This document shows positions 5,076-5,080 of a stretch of DNA of 5,080 nucleotides, one piece after another. The stretch spans positions 1 through 5,080 of the forward strand of contig DKME01000025.1 in assembly GCA_002469525.1 (NCBI GenBank), written 5' to 3'. The notes beneath the pieces are model-generated. The model was not told the origin of the DNA and did no database searches. It saw only the letters and a list, made by a program, of their open reading frames with translations. The position numbers and the translations under genes were made by a program. Within the stretch, counting starts at the first letter, position 1; each line of letters begins with the position of its first letter. The stretch is from Actinobacteria bacterium UBA7422. GTDB lineage: Bacteria > Actinomycetota > Actinomycetes > S36-B12.

Positions 5076-5080
5076 TCCCC

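Noticed and set aside
1..5080. A defence, mobile or otherwise novel multi-gene system
   Set aside because: All six genes fall in known families found as chromosomal housekeeping or accessory redox genes. There are no integrase, transposase, toxin, nuclease-helicase or repeat-array features, and base composition looks uniform by eye.

Overview
The window is a gene-dense stretch of a bacterial chromosome. It holds six protein-coding genes with almost no intergenic DNA, and I see no RNA genes, insertion sequences, CRISPR arrays or origins. It most likely comes from a moderate-G+C member of the Actinobacteria. The evidence is a close relative of the mycobacterial mycothiol-dependent nitroreductase Rv2466c, a Nei1-type (Rv2464c-like) DNA glycosylase, a DUF3159 membrane protein, an actinobacterial-type VKOR protein, frequent GTG/TTG starts and possible leaderless promoters. 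G+C looks to be about half by eye, lower than in Streptomyces or Mycobacterium. That would fit small-genome Microbacteriaceae, Nanopelagicales-like freshwater lineages or some corynebacteria, but I cannot place it further.

Layout: positions 9-2888 form one tight plus-strand run of four genes. They are a DsbA-fold Rv2466c-like oxidoreductase, a DCC-family (DUF393) thiol-disulfide protein overlapping its end by 8 bases, a low-specificity L-threonine aldolase, and a Nei/Fpg-family DNA glycosylase starting 2 bases after the aldolase stop. A DUF3159 membrane protein is encoded convergently on the minus strand (2910-3581), and a perfect 9-bp hairpin sits at the convergence point. A 60-70 bp divergent intergenic region with several nested inverted repeats then separates it from a second plus-strand pair: a class I SAM-dependent methyltransferase (3654-4451), followed with zero spacing by a VKOR-family membrane protein (4452-5075).

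The first run resembles the M. tuberculosis Rv2466c-Rv2465c-Rv2464c neighbourhood (nitroreductase, ribose-5-phosphate isomerase, nei). Here the isomerase position is taken by the DCC protein and the threonine aldolase. Three of the six proteins (Rv2466c-like, DCC, VKOR) are thiol/disulfide redox proteins, so redox maintenance and repair of oxidised DNA are plausible shared themes. The window otherwise looks like ordinary core genome, and I found no convincing new defence or mobile system. The most interesting points are the redox gene pair, the altered synteny, the symmetric putative leaderless divergent promoters and the short tandem repeat encoding the VKOR N-terminus.
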